The notes under the pieces were generated by a model that was given only the letters and a program-made list of their open reading frames with translations, was not told the origin of the DNA and did not search any database. Source: Gammaproteobacteria bacterium (GTDB lineage: Bacteria > Pseudomonadota > Gammaproteobacteria > Pseudomonadales > Cellvibrionaceae). From it: DNA of 64,000 nucleotides. The position numbers were made by a program, and so were the translations under genes. The stretch covers positions 62,001 through 126,000 of the forward strand of contig SEBV01000012.1 in assembly GCA_004172865.1 (NCBI GenBank). Reading direction: 5' to 3'. Below, piece after piece: positions 1 to 10,111 of this stretch (within the stretch, counting starts at the first letter, position 1; each line of letters opens with the position of its first letter).

Positions 1-1
1 C

Positions 2-385
2 TTCCAACAACTTTTGGATTTCCTAAAAGAGGCACAATTGGATCGCGTTGGTTGTTTCCAGTATTCGCCCGTTGAAGGCGCCAAGGCAAATGATCTGCCT
101 GATCATGTGCCGGACGATATCAAACAAGAACGCTACGATCGCTTTATGCAACTGCAACAAGAAATTTCTACCGAGCGTTTGAAATTAAAAGTAGGGCAGG
201 TTCTTCAAGTGTTAATTGATGAGGTCGATGATGAAGGTGCGATTGGCCGCAGCTTTGCAGATGCTCCAGAAATTGACGGCTGTGTTTATCTTAACGGTGA
301 AGAAAATGTTAAGCCCGGTGATATGGTCAACGTGCTCATCGAACACTCTGACGAATACGATTTATGGGGTGTCAAAGTAGCTTAA
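2..385 (+). CDS. rimO: Ribosomal protein S12 methylthiotransferase RimO, C-terminal part with TRAM domain (5' truncated by window edge)
   Basis: Frame 2 reads through from the window edge ([30 protein letters not shown]...), typical of the RimO C-terminus; ends with a TRAM-like domain. Confidence 0.9.
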   Translation, partial: FQQLLDFLKEAQLDRVGCFQYSPVEGAKANDLPDHVPDDIKQERYDRFMQLQQEISTERLKLKVGQVLQVLIDEVDDEGAIGRSFADAPEIDGCVYLNGEENVKPGDMVNVLIEHSDEYDLWGVKVA

Positions 386-474
386 TGTAAGTAGCTTAAA
401 AGTATTTGAGTAAGCCGCTCATAACATCATTATGAGTGGCTCATGTTTTTACACGGGAGTAAATCAGGTTGCCT

Positions 475-2697
475 ATGTCCAGTGTCTCGTCTTTTCTGCT
501 TGCTCTATACCGCTCAACAATTCTGCGTATTGTTTTAATTTTCTCTATTTTAATTTGTGTTGCTTACTACCAATTCGCTTTGCCTTGGGTGAATCGAGCT
601 ATATCAGAAAATTATCTGCAGCAAACCGGGCATCAGCTCCAGCATGACAAAATTAATGTTCAATTATTAAAATGTAATGCAAGTATCGGCCACTTGAAAG
701 ATTCCGCTAATCTTTGGCAGGCAGAGTCAATCAAAATTAATCTTGCATGCTTACAATCTTTTCGTGAGCGCAGCCTTGTTATTAATGACATTAGCATCCA
801 GCAATTAAAAGCATCCGCAACTCAACTCGAAAATGGTTTGTGGAATTTTGATGATGTTTTAAAACACCAACAAGAATTAGCAAAAAAATCGCCGCCTAAA
901 AAGCCCGATGATAAAAGCACTCCCGTTATCATTAAAAAACTTACCATAATCAATTCTGATCTTCACTCAAGTTTAGTGGCCCTCGGCAGCCAACCCTTAG
1001 ATGCTGCGGCTTTGAATTTCACAATTTCAAATATTGATCTGCGCTCTAAAAATGCGTCGGGCTTCTCACTAAATGCAAAATTAAATAAATCGGCAGAGCT
1101 GGCAGTGGCGGGCAAATTAAATATCGCGTCGCTATCCGGCGAATTAAATATTGATGCAAAAAATATCCCCTTCGTATGGTTCAATACTTTGTTAGCACCT
1201 TACGTAACCCTTGAAGTATTGAACGGCGCATTTGAATTTCATAATCGTATTGATTTGGTTTCTGGCGCCCCTACCAAGATTTTAAGCAGCGGCAAGCTAA
1301 CAGATTTAAAACTGCGCCCAACTACGATGGAACAAGATGCCGTTAAATGGAAAAGCCTTGAGTGGGATAGCGCAGAAATCCTTTTGAATGAAAAATCGAT
1401 TCACGTGCCTTTAGTCACACTAAATGAATTGGACGGCCAATTTATTATCGACAAAAATCGTAAAACCAACGTACAGGCAATGATAGTCGATCAACCGGTT
1501 GTAAGTACTTCTGGCGCAACTCCAGCGACCAGTCCCGCCGAGACTAAGCCTTGGCAGTTTGCGGTTGATCGCATGGCAATTAATAACGCTGCCGTTGGTT
1601 TTTACGATCAATCCCTAACACCCTCTTTTACGGCAATTGTGCAAAAATTTACCGGCGAGATTGTACAAATATCTTCTGATGAAAATACTTTGGCTAGTAT
1701 TGATTTAGCGGGCAATGTTGATGGCTATGCGCCAGTAACCCTTAAAGGCAAGGCCAATATTTTTAGAAAGGTTCCAAAGCTGGATGCACTTTTCTCCTTT
1801 AAGCAAATGGATATGGGTGCGCTTTCACCTTATTCGGCAGAATATGCGGGCTGGAAAATTAATAAAGGTTTGCTCAGCGCCGATTTAAATTATCACTATG
1901 AAGATGGAAAAATTCTCGGCAAAAACCACGTAGTAATTGATCACCTTGAGTTCGGTGAAAAAGTTCGTGGCACGCGTGTTATCGACGTTCCTCTACGGCT
2001 GGGCTTGGCGTTGTTGACCGATCAGCACGGAATTGCCGTGCTAGATACCGAAATTTCAGGAACACCTGCGGACCCGCAATTTAAGCTGCGTGAAATTATT
2101 ATGCGGGCGCTGAGCAATACTCTTAAAAAGATTGTGATGTCACCATTTAAATTTATCAGTAATTTACTAAACTCAAAGGAAGACTTGGGTAAAGTGCGGT
2201 TTACCGCTGGTGAATCGCAACTTAATGATGTCGCGAAAAACAAAATCCAGTTACTAACCGAAGCATTAAAAAAGCGCCCACAAATGCGTTTGAGCGTTCA
2301 AGGCACTTATGATCAAACTAATGATCTAATCGCTTTGAGGGAAGAGCAGGTTAAAAGCGCCTTGCAAAAAAGTGGTTTAGCCGTGGAAGCATTGCAAGCT
2401 CACAATGAAGCATGGGCGAGCGCTGTAAATGCAAAATATAAGGCATCTGAATTGGTGAAAGCGTCTGAAAAAGTTGCATCGACTACCGATGAAAAATATC
2501 AGGCGTTAATTGCCGTGGAAATTGTAGATCCTGAACGTTTAACAAAGTTAGCTCACGAACGCGCCCAGGCAGTTAAGCAATATTTTATTTTGCAGTTAGG
2601 TGTATCCAGCGAAACGATTTTACTAAATTCTGAAACTCGCTGCGAAAAAGCTGAACAATGTGCTACCAGTGAAGCGGTTTTCACTTTAGAGGTGTAG
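475..2697 (+). CDS. DUF748 / AsmA-like domain protein with N-terminal membrane anchor
   Basis: Long ORF; N-terminal TM segment; AsmA/DUF748-like repeats; C-terminal region VRFTAGESQLNDVAKNKIQLLTEALKKRPQMRLSVQGTYD resembles DUF748 proteins. Start could be TTG 469 or ATG 475. Confidence 0.75.
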   Translation: MSSVSSFLLALYRSTILRIVLIFSILICVAYYQFALPWVNRAISENYLQQTGHQLQHDKINVQLLKCNASIGHLKDSANLWQAESIKINLACLQSFRERSLVINDISIQQLKASATQLENGLWNFDDVLKHQQELAKKSPPKKPDDKSTPVIIKKLTIINSDLHSSLVALGSQPLDAAALNFTISNIDLRSKNASGFSLNAKLNKSAELAVAGKLNIASLSGELNIDAKNIPFVWFNTLLAPYVTLEVLNGAFEFHNRIDLVSGAPTKILSSGKLTDLKLRPTTMEQDAVKWKSLEWDSAEILLNEKSIHVPLVTLNELDGQFIIDKNRKTNVQAMIVDQPVVSTSGATPATSPAETKPWQFAVDRMAINNAAVGFYDQSLTPSFTAIVQKFTGEIVQISSDENTLASIDLAGNVDGYAPVTLKGKANIFRKVPKLDALFSFKQMDMGALSPYSAEYAGWKINKGLLSADLNYHYEDGKILGKNHVVIDHLEFGEKVRGTRVIDVPLRLGLALLTDQHGIAVLDTEISGTPADPQFKLREIIMRALSNTLKKIVMSPFKFISNLLNSKEDLGKVRFTAGESQLNDVAKNKIQLLTEALKKRPQMRLSVQGTYDQTNDLIALREEQVKSALQKSGLAVEALQAHNEAWASAVNAKYKASELVKASEKVASTTDEKYQALIAVEIVDPERLTKLAHERAQAVKQYFILQLGVSSETILLNSETRCEKAEQCATSEAVFTLEV

Positions 2698-2731
2698 CAC
2701 TCAATTTATGTCGAATGATTTTGGAGGCAAT

Positions 2732-2989
2732 ATGGAAAGTGTACGTCATTTACCCGAACAAAATCGCTTCGTTATTGATTACGAAGGTTCGCAAGGGGTA
2801 TTGCAGTATGCCTTGTCTAAACAAGGTTCAAGCACTACAGTAATTGATTTTAATAGCACCTTCGTGCCCCCCAATTTTCGCGGCAAAGGCGCTGCCGAAA
2901 AATTGGTGCGCGCCGGTATAAAGTGGGCAAAAGAGCAGGGCTACGAGTTGCACGCCAGCTGCTGGTATGCCGCTAAATTTATTCGTTAA
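2732..2989 (+). CDS. GNAT-like N-acetyltransferase (short YjdJ/Gcn5-related type)
   Basis: VPPNFRGKGAAEKLVRAGIKWAKEQG acetyl-CoA binding motif; GGAGG ribosome-binding site upstream of ATG 2732. Confidence 0.8.
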   Translation: MESVRHLPEQNRFVIDYEGSQGVLQYALSKQGSSTTVIDFNSTFVPPNFRGKGAAEKLVRAGIKWAKEQGYELHASCWYAAKFIR

Positions 2990-3011
2990 TTTAAGTCTAA
3001 AGGGATTTTTC

Positions 3012-3497
3012 ATGCAAAAAATTAAAACCAATGACGGTTTTACCTTGCTTGAACTGGTGGTTGTATTAGCCATTATGGCGATTCTTGCTACCATGGCAAT
3101 GCCGTCTCTTACGCCAAAATATACTCGCTCGCAAATTAATGAATCACTTGAGTTAATTAAGAACTTAAAAGAAAGTATTAATCTCTTTTATGTGGCGGAG
3201 AAAAAATTTCCTAGAAATAATCTTGAAGCTGGTATCCCAAAGCCCGAATTATTGATAGGAAATTATGTAGAGCGGATCGATTTTGTAACAGGCGCCTTTC
3301 ACATCACGTTTGGAAATAAAGCGACTGGCGTACTTAAAAATAAAGTGCTCTCTATTCGGCCAATAGTGGTCGTGGATTCTCCTGAAAGCCCAATCTCATG
3401 GGTATGTGGTAATTCAATCGTGCCGACAGGAATGGTCGCGGTTGGAGCCAATAGAACGGATATAGAGAGCCAGTATCTTCCAGTAGGTTGCAACTAG
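3012..3497 (+). CDS. Type IV pilin / pseudopilin-like protein
   Basis: Prepilin motif GFTLLELVVVLAIMAILATMAMPS; C-terminal cysteine pair (WVCGN...YLPVGC) typical of pilins. Confidence 0.85.
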   Translation: MQKIKTNDGFTLLELVVVLAIMAILATMAMPSLTPKYTRSQINESLELIKNLKESINLFYVAEKKFPRNNLEAGIPKPELLIGNYVERIDFVTGAFHITFGNKATGVLKNKVLSIRPIVVVDSPESPISWVCGNSIVPTGMVAVGANRTDIESQYLPVGCN

Positions 3498-3719
3498 CCG
3501 GTTTTACGCTTCAATTATTCCATTGTCCCTCTCAGTGTTTTTATTTATTTGTAGGCATTGAAGTAAATCGCTGGAATGCCAACTGTTATTTCTCCGCTCA
3601 TCCTTAAAAATCTCCGCTCGGCATCTTTACTCCTGTTAATAAGTCTATTCAGCAAAAATAACCTTCAGTCGCTTTGGCGATGATAATTCTTTGTACGCAA
3701 ACAATTAGGAAGCTTGTTT

Positions 3720-4457
3720 ATGCAGAAACTATTTTCAATGTTAACGCTCATTCTCTCGGCCAACGCTTATTCGGCTGACTTAAATATCGCTGCGCAAATT
3801 TCGGAGGGTGGCGTGGCCTTAGTAGTTATACTTCTTCTTTCAATCTTGCTGGTTTCCGTAAGCGCCGAAAGATTTGTGAATTTTCGTGCTAAAAATATTT
3901 TTCCAGATGAGCTGATCACAGAAACAAAAACTTTATGGACAGCGGGTGATTTTGAAAAAATCCATGAGCGATTAAATTCAGAAAATAGCACTTTAGCTCG
4001 CGTTCTTGATTTCGTGGTGCTTAACAGACGGCAATCCTACGAATTTGTAAACTCGGGTGCTGCCGAAATTGCCTCGCTGGAATTGCGCCAGCAGTCACAA
4101 AAAGCTTATGCGTTAGCAATAGTTGCAACAGTTGCTCCCATAGTTGGTTTGCTTGGTACAGTTATTGGCATGATTGAAGCCTTCCACGTCATTGCTTTCT
4201 CCCAAGGTATGGGAAATCCAGCTTTGCTCGCCGGTGGAATTTCAAAAGCACTTATTAATACCGCTGCGGGTTTGAGCGTTGCTTTACCCGCGTTAGGTCT
4301 ACATCATTTTTTTAAAAATCGCACTGTTCAATTTGGTTTAGCACTTGAGCAGACATTGAATCAGCTTATGAGAGAGTGGTTTCTGACAGCGCCAACTCGT
4401 GCAACACCTGCTTCGCATTCATCATTTAATATCAGTCAGGTAGCTTATGCGGATTAA
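3720..4457 (+). CDS. MotA/TolQ/ExbB-type proton channel protein with signal-peptide-like N-terminus
   Basis: Conserved segment [21 protein letters not shown]...[22 protein letters not shown]-terminal [19 protein letters not shown]. Confidence 0.9.
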   Translation: MQKLFSMLTLILSANAYSADLNIAAQISEGGVALVVILLLSILLVSVSAERFVNFRAKNIFPDELITETKTLWTAGDFEKIHERLNSENSTLARVLDFVVLNRRQSYEFVNSGAAEIASLELRQQSQKAYALAIVATVAPIVGLLGTVIGMIEAFHVIAFSQGMGNPALLAGGISKALINTAAGLSVALPALGLHHFFKNRTVQFGLALEQTLNQLMREWFLTAPTRATPASHSSFNISQVAYAD

Positions 4458-4872
4458 CGTGGGAGATGATGAACAACCTGAAATCGGTTTAATTGCGTTA
4501 ATCGATTGTATATTTTTCTTGCTCATGTTTTTCATGGTGGCAACTTCATTTAAACAGCAAGTATCAATGCAATCGCAAAGTCAGTTATCAGTAGTACTGC
4601 CGGAGGCCAGCGCCAGCTTAAATCAAGAAAGCTCTTCTGCAAAAATTATTAATATAGGGGTAGATAAAAAAGGAAGTTTATTTTTAAACGGAACATCGAT
4701 CACAGTAAAAAAATTGCAGGATTATTTGAGGGAAAGCGGTGCGGCTAGTAAGCAGACTCTAGTTGAAATTGAGGGGGATGAATCAGCTTCTTACAAAAAT
4801 ATTGTTAGCGTAATTGATATGTGTCAGTTTGAAGGATTAACCAATATAGCCTTAAACACCAGGACTAAATGA
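4447..4872 (+). CDS. ExbD/TolR family protein
   Basis: Single TM with conserved Asp ([20 protein letters not shown]); overlaps the end of the ExbB gene by 11 nt. Confidence 0.88.
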   Translation: MRINVGDDEQPEIGLIALIDCIFFLLMFFMVATSFKQQVSMQSQSQLSVVLPEASASLNQESSSAKIINIGVDKKGSLFLNGTSITVKKLQDYLRESGAASKQTLVEIEGDESASYKNIVSVIDMCQFEGLTNIALNTRTK

Positions 4873-4873
4873 A

Positions 4874-6184
4874 ATGGCGATTAACTTGCTCACTACATTA
4901 AGGCAGGAGTCTGTGCAATATGGGATAAAAAAATATCCCTATTTCTGGTTTTCTATTTTATTTCATGTTGTCATTATCTATGTATTAAGTAATATCGTTT
5001 TAAAGCCTATTGTTGATACCAGGATTCATCAAAAAATCAAAGTTTCACTGAATAATACCTATCGAATGAGTATGCAGGAAAATGTAAAAGATATGGCAAA
5101 TACCCAGCAGCAACTCATGGAGACGTTAAGTGAAGATACAAAAAAAAATATACCGCTTGAGCCAATAGAAGAGAAAACTATTTCAAATGAGAAAGTAACT
5201 GCTAACGAATTGTTAGAGTTAGCACGTAAGATTTCAGAAAATATTCGCAAGATTGAACGTGAGCTGCGAGCGCAAGATCTCGAACGTGCAGTAACCATGT
5301 CGCACAATGAGGCATTAAAAACAGTAATGTCTTTAGAGCTCGCCATCCCGGAATATAGAGCTAACAGAATGCCCGGTGAGGAAAAAGTTAGGTCGGTTGA
5401 GCACATGGAGGAGGTCGCAAAAAATTCTTTGCGTCAGAGAGAATCTGTTATGGATAAACGAGGTCTCGGAGATCCGATGTCTCGGAAGACCGAAAAAAAT
5501 GATATGGTTGATCCTATTACGCAAGAGAGCGATGGCGCTATTGTTAAAGGAGCTACCAATTCAAATAATAAACTTGCACCGCAGAATTTAATTCACAGTA
5601 AAAATGATTTTGTGGATTTATGGTTGGATCATATTCCTCCGGTAAATCGCGAAAGCCCTCAAAAGATTGCAGGTCGTATTATAAAAGATGGTGCTCCCCA
5701 TGCTGACCGAATTTTTATTAACAGTTGGTATATCGCTGGACCTTTTCCAATCTCAGACAAAAAATATCCGCCGGAGTACGCCATTGATTTGGATGCAATC
5801 TATTACGGTAAAGAAAATAAAATTGTAGGCTGGCAATATGTGAGTAATTCACGATATCCACTGACACCACCGCCAAGTGATAAGGCAGGAATATTTTTTG
5901 GTTATACAGAAGTAATTTTGGATCACGCGCAGGATCTTTGGGTATGGGTTGGAGCAGATGATTTTGTAAGTCTTCAGTTGAATGACAAAGTTATTTGGAA
6001 TAGCACCGTATTTAATAAGAAATTTAATACAATTGCATACGAAAAAAATAATCCTGAGAAAAATAACTGGAACTTAACGGAATACAAACGTTTGGTTCAT
6101 TTTAATGCGGGGCGCAACACTTTCAAGTTTAAACTCACCAATTCAGACAGTACATCTTTCTTTTCACTAGTGCTCACAAAGTAA
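4874..6184 (+). CDS. Uncharacterised ExbBD-associated envelope protein: TonB-like N-terminal anchor, coiled-coil region, C-terminal beta-rich PA14/jelly-roll-like domain
   Basis: Starts 2 nt after exbD stop; N-terminal TM (YFWFSILFHVVIIYVLSNIVL), predicted helical middle, C-terminal NSWYIAGPFPIS...LWVWVGADDFVSLQLNDKVIWN; no recognisable TonB C-terminal domain. Confidence 0.7.
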   Translation: MAINLLTTLRQESVQYGIKKYPYFWFSILFHVVIIYVLSNIVLKPIVDTRIHQKIKVSLNNTYRMSMQENVKDMANTQQQLMETLSEDTKKNIPLEPIEEKTISNEKVTANELLELARKISENIRKIERELRAQDLERAVTMSHNEALKTVMSLELAIPEYRANRMPGEEKVRSVEHMEEVAKNSLRQRESVMDKRGLGDPMSRKTEKNDMVDPITQESDGAIVKGATNSNNKLAPQNLIHSKNDFVDLWLDHIPPVNRESPQKIAGRIIKDGAPHADRIFINSWYIAGPFPISDKKYPPEYAIDLDAIYYGKENKIVGWQYVSNSRYPLTPPPSDKAGIFFGYTEVILDHAQDLWVWVGADDFVSLQLNDKVIWNSTVFNKKFNTIAYEKNNPEKNNWNLTEYKRLVHFNAGRNTFKFKLTNSDSTSFFSLVLTK

Positions 6185-6313
6185 AGCGCATGTGTGTTGC
6201 TTTCTTGCAAACAACTTGGCGATAGGATGTCGCATCAGGTTGTTCGCAAGTTTTTATTCTTTATACGTTAGTTCAAATAAAATGCTTATTGTGTTCTCCT
6301 ATGATTTACGAGT

Positions 6314-7351
6314 TTATGCCCAGCCGGTTAAAACAATTTTCCCAATAGTGCTTCCGGTTTCTATCTCGGCATGAGCTTTACGTAAATTTTCTGCATTGAT
6401 CGGCGTAAGCGTCTTACTCAGGCTGGTTTTTATTTTTTTCGCATCCACCAAATCAGCAATATAATTGAGTATGTTGTGTTGTTCGATCATATCGTGAGTT
6501 TTATACATGGAGCGTGTAAACATAAATTCCCATACAAAGTTGGCAGATTTTGATTTTAACGAATTGAGATCTATGGCAGCTTCAGGTTCTACAATTGAAC
6601 AGATGCTGCCTTGGGGGGCAATCAATTCGCTCATCGCTGGCCAGTGGCGCGCGGTGGTATTTAAACAAAAAATATAATCAACAAACTGAATCCCCTGATC
6701 GCGAATTTCTTTTACAAAATCTTGTTTGTGATTCACAACAATATCTGCCCCTAAAGAGCGACACCATTCAATCGATTCATCGCGCGATGCTGTGGCAATA
6801 ATCTTCAATCCGGCTATTTGTTTCGCGAGTTGAATTGCAATTGAACCCACACCTCCGGCACCCCCAATAATGAGTAACGTTTTACCGGCAGATTTTTCAT
6901 CGTTAATTGCCAACCTTTCAAATAAACCTTCCGCTGCGGTGATTCCCGTTAAGGGCAGGGCGGCCGCTTCTGCGTTAGTCAAACTTTTTGGTTTGCGGCC
7001 CACAATGCGTTCATCAATTAATTGAAACTCGCTGTTGCTACCGGGGCGGGTGATATCGCCTGCGTAATAAACTTCATCGCCTAGCGTAAATAATTCGACG
7101 TCATCTCCTACGGCCATGACTGTACCAACTGCATCCCAACCTAATACACGGTAATTTTCTTCAACCTTGGTTTTAGGTGCGCGCACCTTAGTATCGACAG
7201 GATTAACTGATATCGCCTGAATTTGGATCAGCAGATCGCGACCTTGGGCGATCGGTTTTGGCAGATTAATGTCGAGCAGTGAGTGATCATCACTGATCGG
7301 CAGGTAAGCTTTAAGGCCTACAGCTTTCATGGTGGTTGTTGACTGGCTCAT
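6314..7351 (-). CDS. Zinc-type alcohol dehydrogenase / quinone oxidoreductase family protein (MDR superfamily)
   Basis: GGAGGVGSIAIQLAKQ Rossmann motif and GWDAVGTVMAVGDDVELF MDR signature. Confidence 0.88.
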   Translation of the reverse strand: MSQSTTTMKAVGLKAYLPISDDHSLLDINLPKPIAQGRDLLIQIQAISVNPVDTKVRAPKTKVEENYRVLGWDAVGTVMAVGDDVELFTLGDEVYYAGDITRPGSNSEFQLIDERIVGRKPKSLTNAEAAALPLTGITAAEGLFERLAINDEKSAGKTLLIIGGAGGVGSIAIQLAKQIAGLKIIATASRDESIEWCRSLGADIVVNHKQDFVKEIRDQGIQFVDYIFCLNTTARHWPAMSELIAPQGSICSIVEPEAAIDLNSLKSKSANFVWEFMFTRSMYKTHDMIEQHNILNYIADLVDAKKIKTSLSKTLTPINAENLRKAHAEIETGSTIGKIVLTGWA

Positions 7352-7461
7352 AGGTTCTCCTGATTGATGATTAGTCAGCGCAGATTACAGTTGATTTATA
7401 TTTTTGATAATATCCTTAAAAATTGAATAACTATTAAAATTTATTTGATAAAGGTTTACTC

Positions 7462-8358
7462 ATGGCAAGAGCTTATTCTCTTCAAGACCTCGAATTACTG
7501 ATCCAAGTTGCAGAACGTGGAAATATGAGCGAAGTGGCTCGCCAACTCAACATGACAACTGCTGCTGTTTCGGCTGCCATAAAACGCCTTGAAGCAGCTT
7601 TGGTTGTTAGTTTATTCGAACGCACTACACGCAGTCTCCGCCTGAGTGCCGCGGGTGAAGCGTTTATTCCGCATCTACAGCAAGTATTAGGCGCTCTCGA
7701 TGTCGCAGAAAACGAATTGCGAAATTTGCAGACGCTGGTTGCCGGAGAAATTCGTATTGGGCTGCCATCGGACTTGGGGCGTAATCGCTTGAGCGGCATT
7801 TTGGACGAGTTTTTAGAGTTGTATTCGCAGGTGAAGTTCATCGTCCATGTCTCTGATCATATTCAGGATTTGTATCGCGATGAATTGGATATCGTCATCC
7901 GTTATGGCGACCCAAAGGACTCCAGTCTGATTGCCGCCAAGCTCTGCGACAACCGACGGGTTTTGGTTGCTTCAGGCCAATATGTGTCTAACCATAAACC
8001 ACTCCAAATGCTTACAGATCTATCTGAACATAACTGTTTGATGTTTTATCGCAATGATCGACCTTACAGTAAATGGGAATTTGAGCAGAATGGCCTGCCA
8101 ATTACGGTCAATGTTGTGGGCGATAGATCGGCGAATGATGGCGACCTAGTGAAGCGTTGGGCCATTGCAGGGAAGGGAATTGCTTATAAATCGAGGTTGG
8201 ATGTAGAACGGGAACTTGAATCAGGTGCGCTGATTGAATTACTGCCGGAGCAGTATATTGGGGCGTCGACACCAGTTTATTTGATTTACAAAGAGCGAAA
8301 ATACCAGCCTTACCGTTTAACGGCTTTGATTGCGTATTTGAAGGAAAAACTTATATAG
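7462..8358 (+). CDS. LysR family transcriptional regulator
   Basis: N-terminal HTH (MSEVARQLNMTTAAVSAAIKRLEAALVVSLFERTTRSLRLSAAGEAF); divergent from the 6314-7351 oxidoreductase. Confidence 0.93.
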   Translation: MARAYSLQDLELLIQVAERGNMSEVARQLNMTTAAVSAAIKRLEAALVVSLFERTTRSLRLSAAGEAFIPHLQQVLGALDVAENELRNLQTLVAGEIRIGLPSDLGRNRLSGILDEFLELYSQVKFIVHVSDHIQDLYRDELDIVIRYGDPKDSSLIAAKLCDNRRVLVASGQYVSNHKPLQMLTDLSEHNCLMFYRNDRPYSKWEFEQNGLPITVNVVGDRSANDGDLVKRWAIAGKGIAYKSRLDVERELESGALIELLPEQYIGASTPVYLIYKERKYQPYRLTALIAYLKEKLI

Positions 8359-8424
8359 AGGGCAGAATGATTGCGATTGAAGACTTACCGGTGCGCACTA
8401 AAGAAGTGGGCACCGGTAACGGCA

Positions 8425-8706
8425 TTATTCGTATTTGCAAAGGTAAGATGTTTCTACATTAGCAGTTACTTTGAAGCGTTGATTGGCTTCAACGATAAAC
8501 GTTTGGCCTTCTTTGAAAGTTTCAGCTGTTTCACTGCCTGGCAATACAACAGTCAAGCTACCGCTTACAACGGTCATGTATTCTTTTTGGCTGGTACCAA
8601 ACTCGTAGTCACCCGTAGCCATAACGCCGATAGTGGCAGGCAAAGTTTCGGTTTGGAAGGCGATAGATTTAACGGCGCCGTTGAAGTATTCGTTTACTTT
8701 AAACAT
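8425..8706 (-). CDS. ppnP: Pyrimidine/purine nucleoside phosphorylase PpnP (DUF1255 family)
   Basis: [53 protein letters not shown]... about 93 aa; internal ATG at 8706 fits the family length. Confidence 0.9.
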   Translation of the reverse strand: MFKVNEYFNGAVKSIAFQTETLPATIGVMATGDYEFGTSQKEYMTVVSGSLTVVLPGSETAETFKEGQTFIVEANQRFKVTANVETSYLCKYE

Positions 8707-8801
8707 GGAGGATCTCCGCCAAAGGGTTATGGGCTTGGCTAATACAAACAGGCCAATGACTTTAGAGCTACAACCGTAGAGTTGTAAAACTTGCACACAT
8801 A

Positions 8802-8832
8802 AAAAAGGCCGCATTTTCATGCAGCCTTTCTT
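8802..8832 (-). terminator. Rho-independent terminator downstream of tRNA-Asn
   Basis: Minus strand reads AAAGGCTGCATGAAAATGCGGCCTTTTTT: stem-loop followed by T-tract. Confidence 0.7.
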
Positions 8833-8841
8833 ACTTAAATT

Positions 8842-8917
8842 TGGCTCCGCTTGCTGGACTCGAACCAGCGACCCAATGATTAACAGTCATTTGCTCTACC
8901 GACTGAGCTAAAGCGGA
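8842..8917 (-). tRNA. tRNA-Asn (GTT)
   Basis: Minus strand TCCGCTTTAGCTCAGTCGGTAGAGCAAATGACTGTTAATCATTGGGTCGCTGGTTCGAGTCCAGCAAGCGGAGCCA; cloverleaf, encoded CCA, anticodon GTT. Confidence 0.97.
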
Positions 8918-9067
8918 ACGGTGACTTCCTGCGAGGAAGTGGTGCGCATAATATAGATGGGGTTAGGCTTGGTCAACCCTTTTTTCTAAAAAAATCATCA
9001 ATATAGCGACGCTTGGTTAATAAGTCTGCAGCATGTAAACCACGTGTACAGATTGCAGATTAGTTAA

Positions 9068-10111
9068 CTAATTTTTGCGCAACTCAATTACTTTAAAACT
9101 TTTATTTTGTGCGATTAAATTAATGTGCTGGAAGAAAGGTAATGCCTTTTTTTCCAGCGCAATAAATTGATTGACTACAAAATAAGCAACACCATTTTCG
9201 GCGAGTAATTTTTGCGCGTTTCGTAAAAACTTATCTGTTAAATCGCCATCAACACTGAAACCTTGATGAAACGGCGGGTTACATAAAATTAGATCGAAGC
9301 AACGTGGTAATTGTTCGCCGGCATCGCTCGCTGCAACATCCGCTGTTATTTTTAATTGATCACAATTTGCTTTTGCGGTGAAAAGCGCTGCAGCATTGTT
9401 ATCGGTAAGTGTTCGATTTTTTATCGATAAATGTTGGCTTGCAATTGTTAAGTAACCGTAACCGCAACCTAAATCCAGGCAATGTTCAAACGATTGTTGA
9501 GACAATATCGGTGCGACTTCTGTGATTAAAAATTCACTACCTTGATCTACTTTACTCCAACCAAATTGACCTGGTTTGCTGACGACAGGCGTGTTATTAA
9601 TTTGCAGGCATTCACGTAGCTCGTTGTAATTTTCATCATTTAATAATTCGCCTTTGACACTGCCTTTGTGTAACTGACTTGAATAGCTCATTCCATCTTT
9701 CTGAATATTTCTTGCGCAGCCAAATAATACACAGGCTTTTTCAATGTAAGTTTTCACGCCTTCATTTTTTTGTCCGCTAATCCACAGCACACCATTTGGC
9801 TTAAGTACACGTTGTGCTTGATTAATTAAATGATGAACAACTGCTTTCTCTTTTGAAATGCGATAAAAAATATGATCAACGCTATTGTCAGCGGTTTCCG
9901 CTAAATCAAAATCGTTAAAGGTTGTACTAAACCCTAATTGTTTTGCGTTCTCGGCAATATCCCAACGGTTGGTGATAAAGGCTGGTTTCTGCGGCCACTT
10001 CTTCGCATCAGGGAGTTGATTCAATACATTTTCATCGCAAAGCCAAATACTTTGCGCGCTGGCATGTGTGTAAATCTGTTGCAGTAGCCAAGTTGTGGGA
10101 GCGTCAGTCAT
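9068..10111 (-). CDS. rRNA (guanine-N2) methyltransferase, RsmC/RlmG family
   Basis: Motifs CLDLGCGYGYLTIA and LILCNPPFHQGF; duplicated methyltransferase architecture. Confidence 0.85.
   Translation of the reverse strand: MTDAPTTWLLQQIYTHASAQSIWLCDENVLNQLPDAKKWPQKPAFITNRWDIAENAKQLGFSTTFNDFDLAETADNSVDHIFYRISKEKAVVHHLINQAQRVLKPNGVLWISGQKNEGVKTYIEKACVLFGCARNIQKDGMSYSSQLHKGSVKGELLNDENYNELRECLQINNTPVVSKPGQFGWSKVDQGSEFLITEVAPILSQQSFEHCLDLGCGYGYLTIASQHLSIKNRTLTDNNAAALFTAKANCDQLKITADVAASDAGEQLPRCFDLILCNPPFHQGFSVDGDLTDKFLRNAQKLLAENGVAYFVVNQFIALEKKALPFFQHINLIAQNKSFKVIELRKN

Noticed and set aside
432-647. 71-aa plus-strand ORF
   Set aside because: Alternate frame overlapping the start of the DUF748 gene; no family features.
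8371-8742. 123-aa plus-strand ORF
   Set aside because: Antisense to ppnP, which has clear family sequence.
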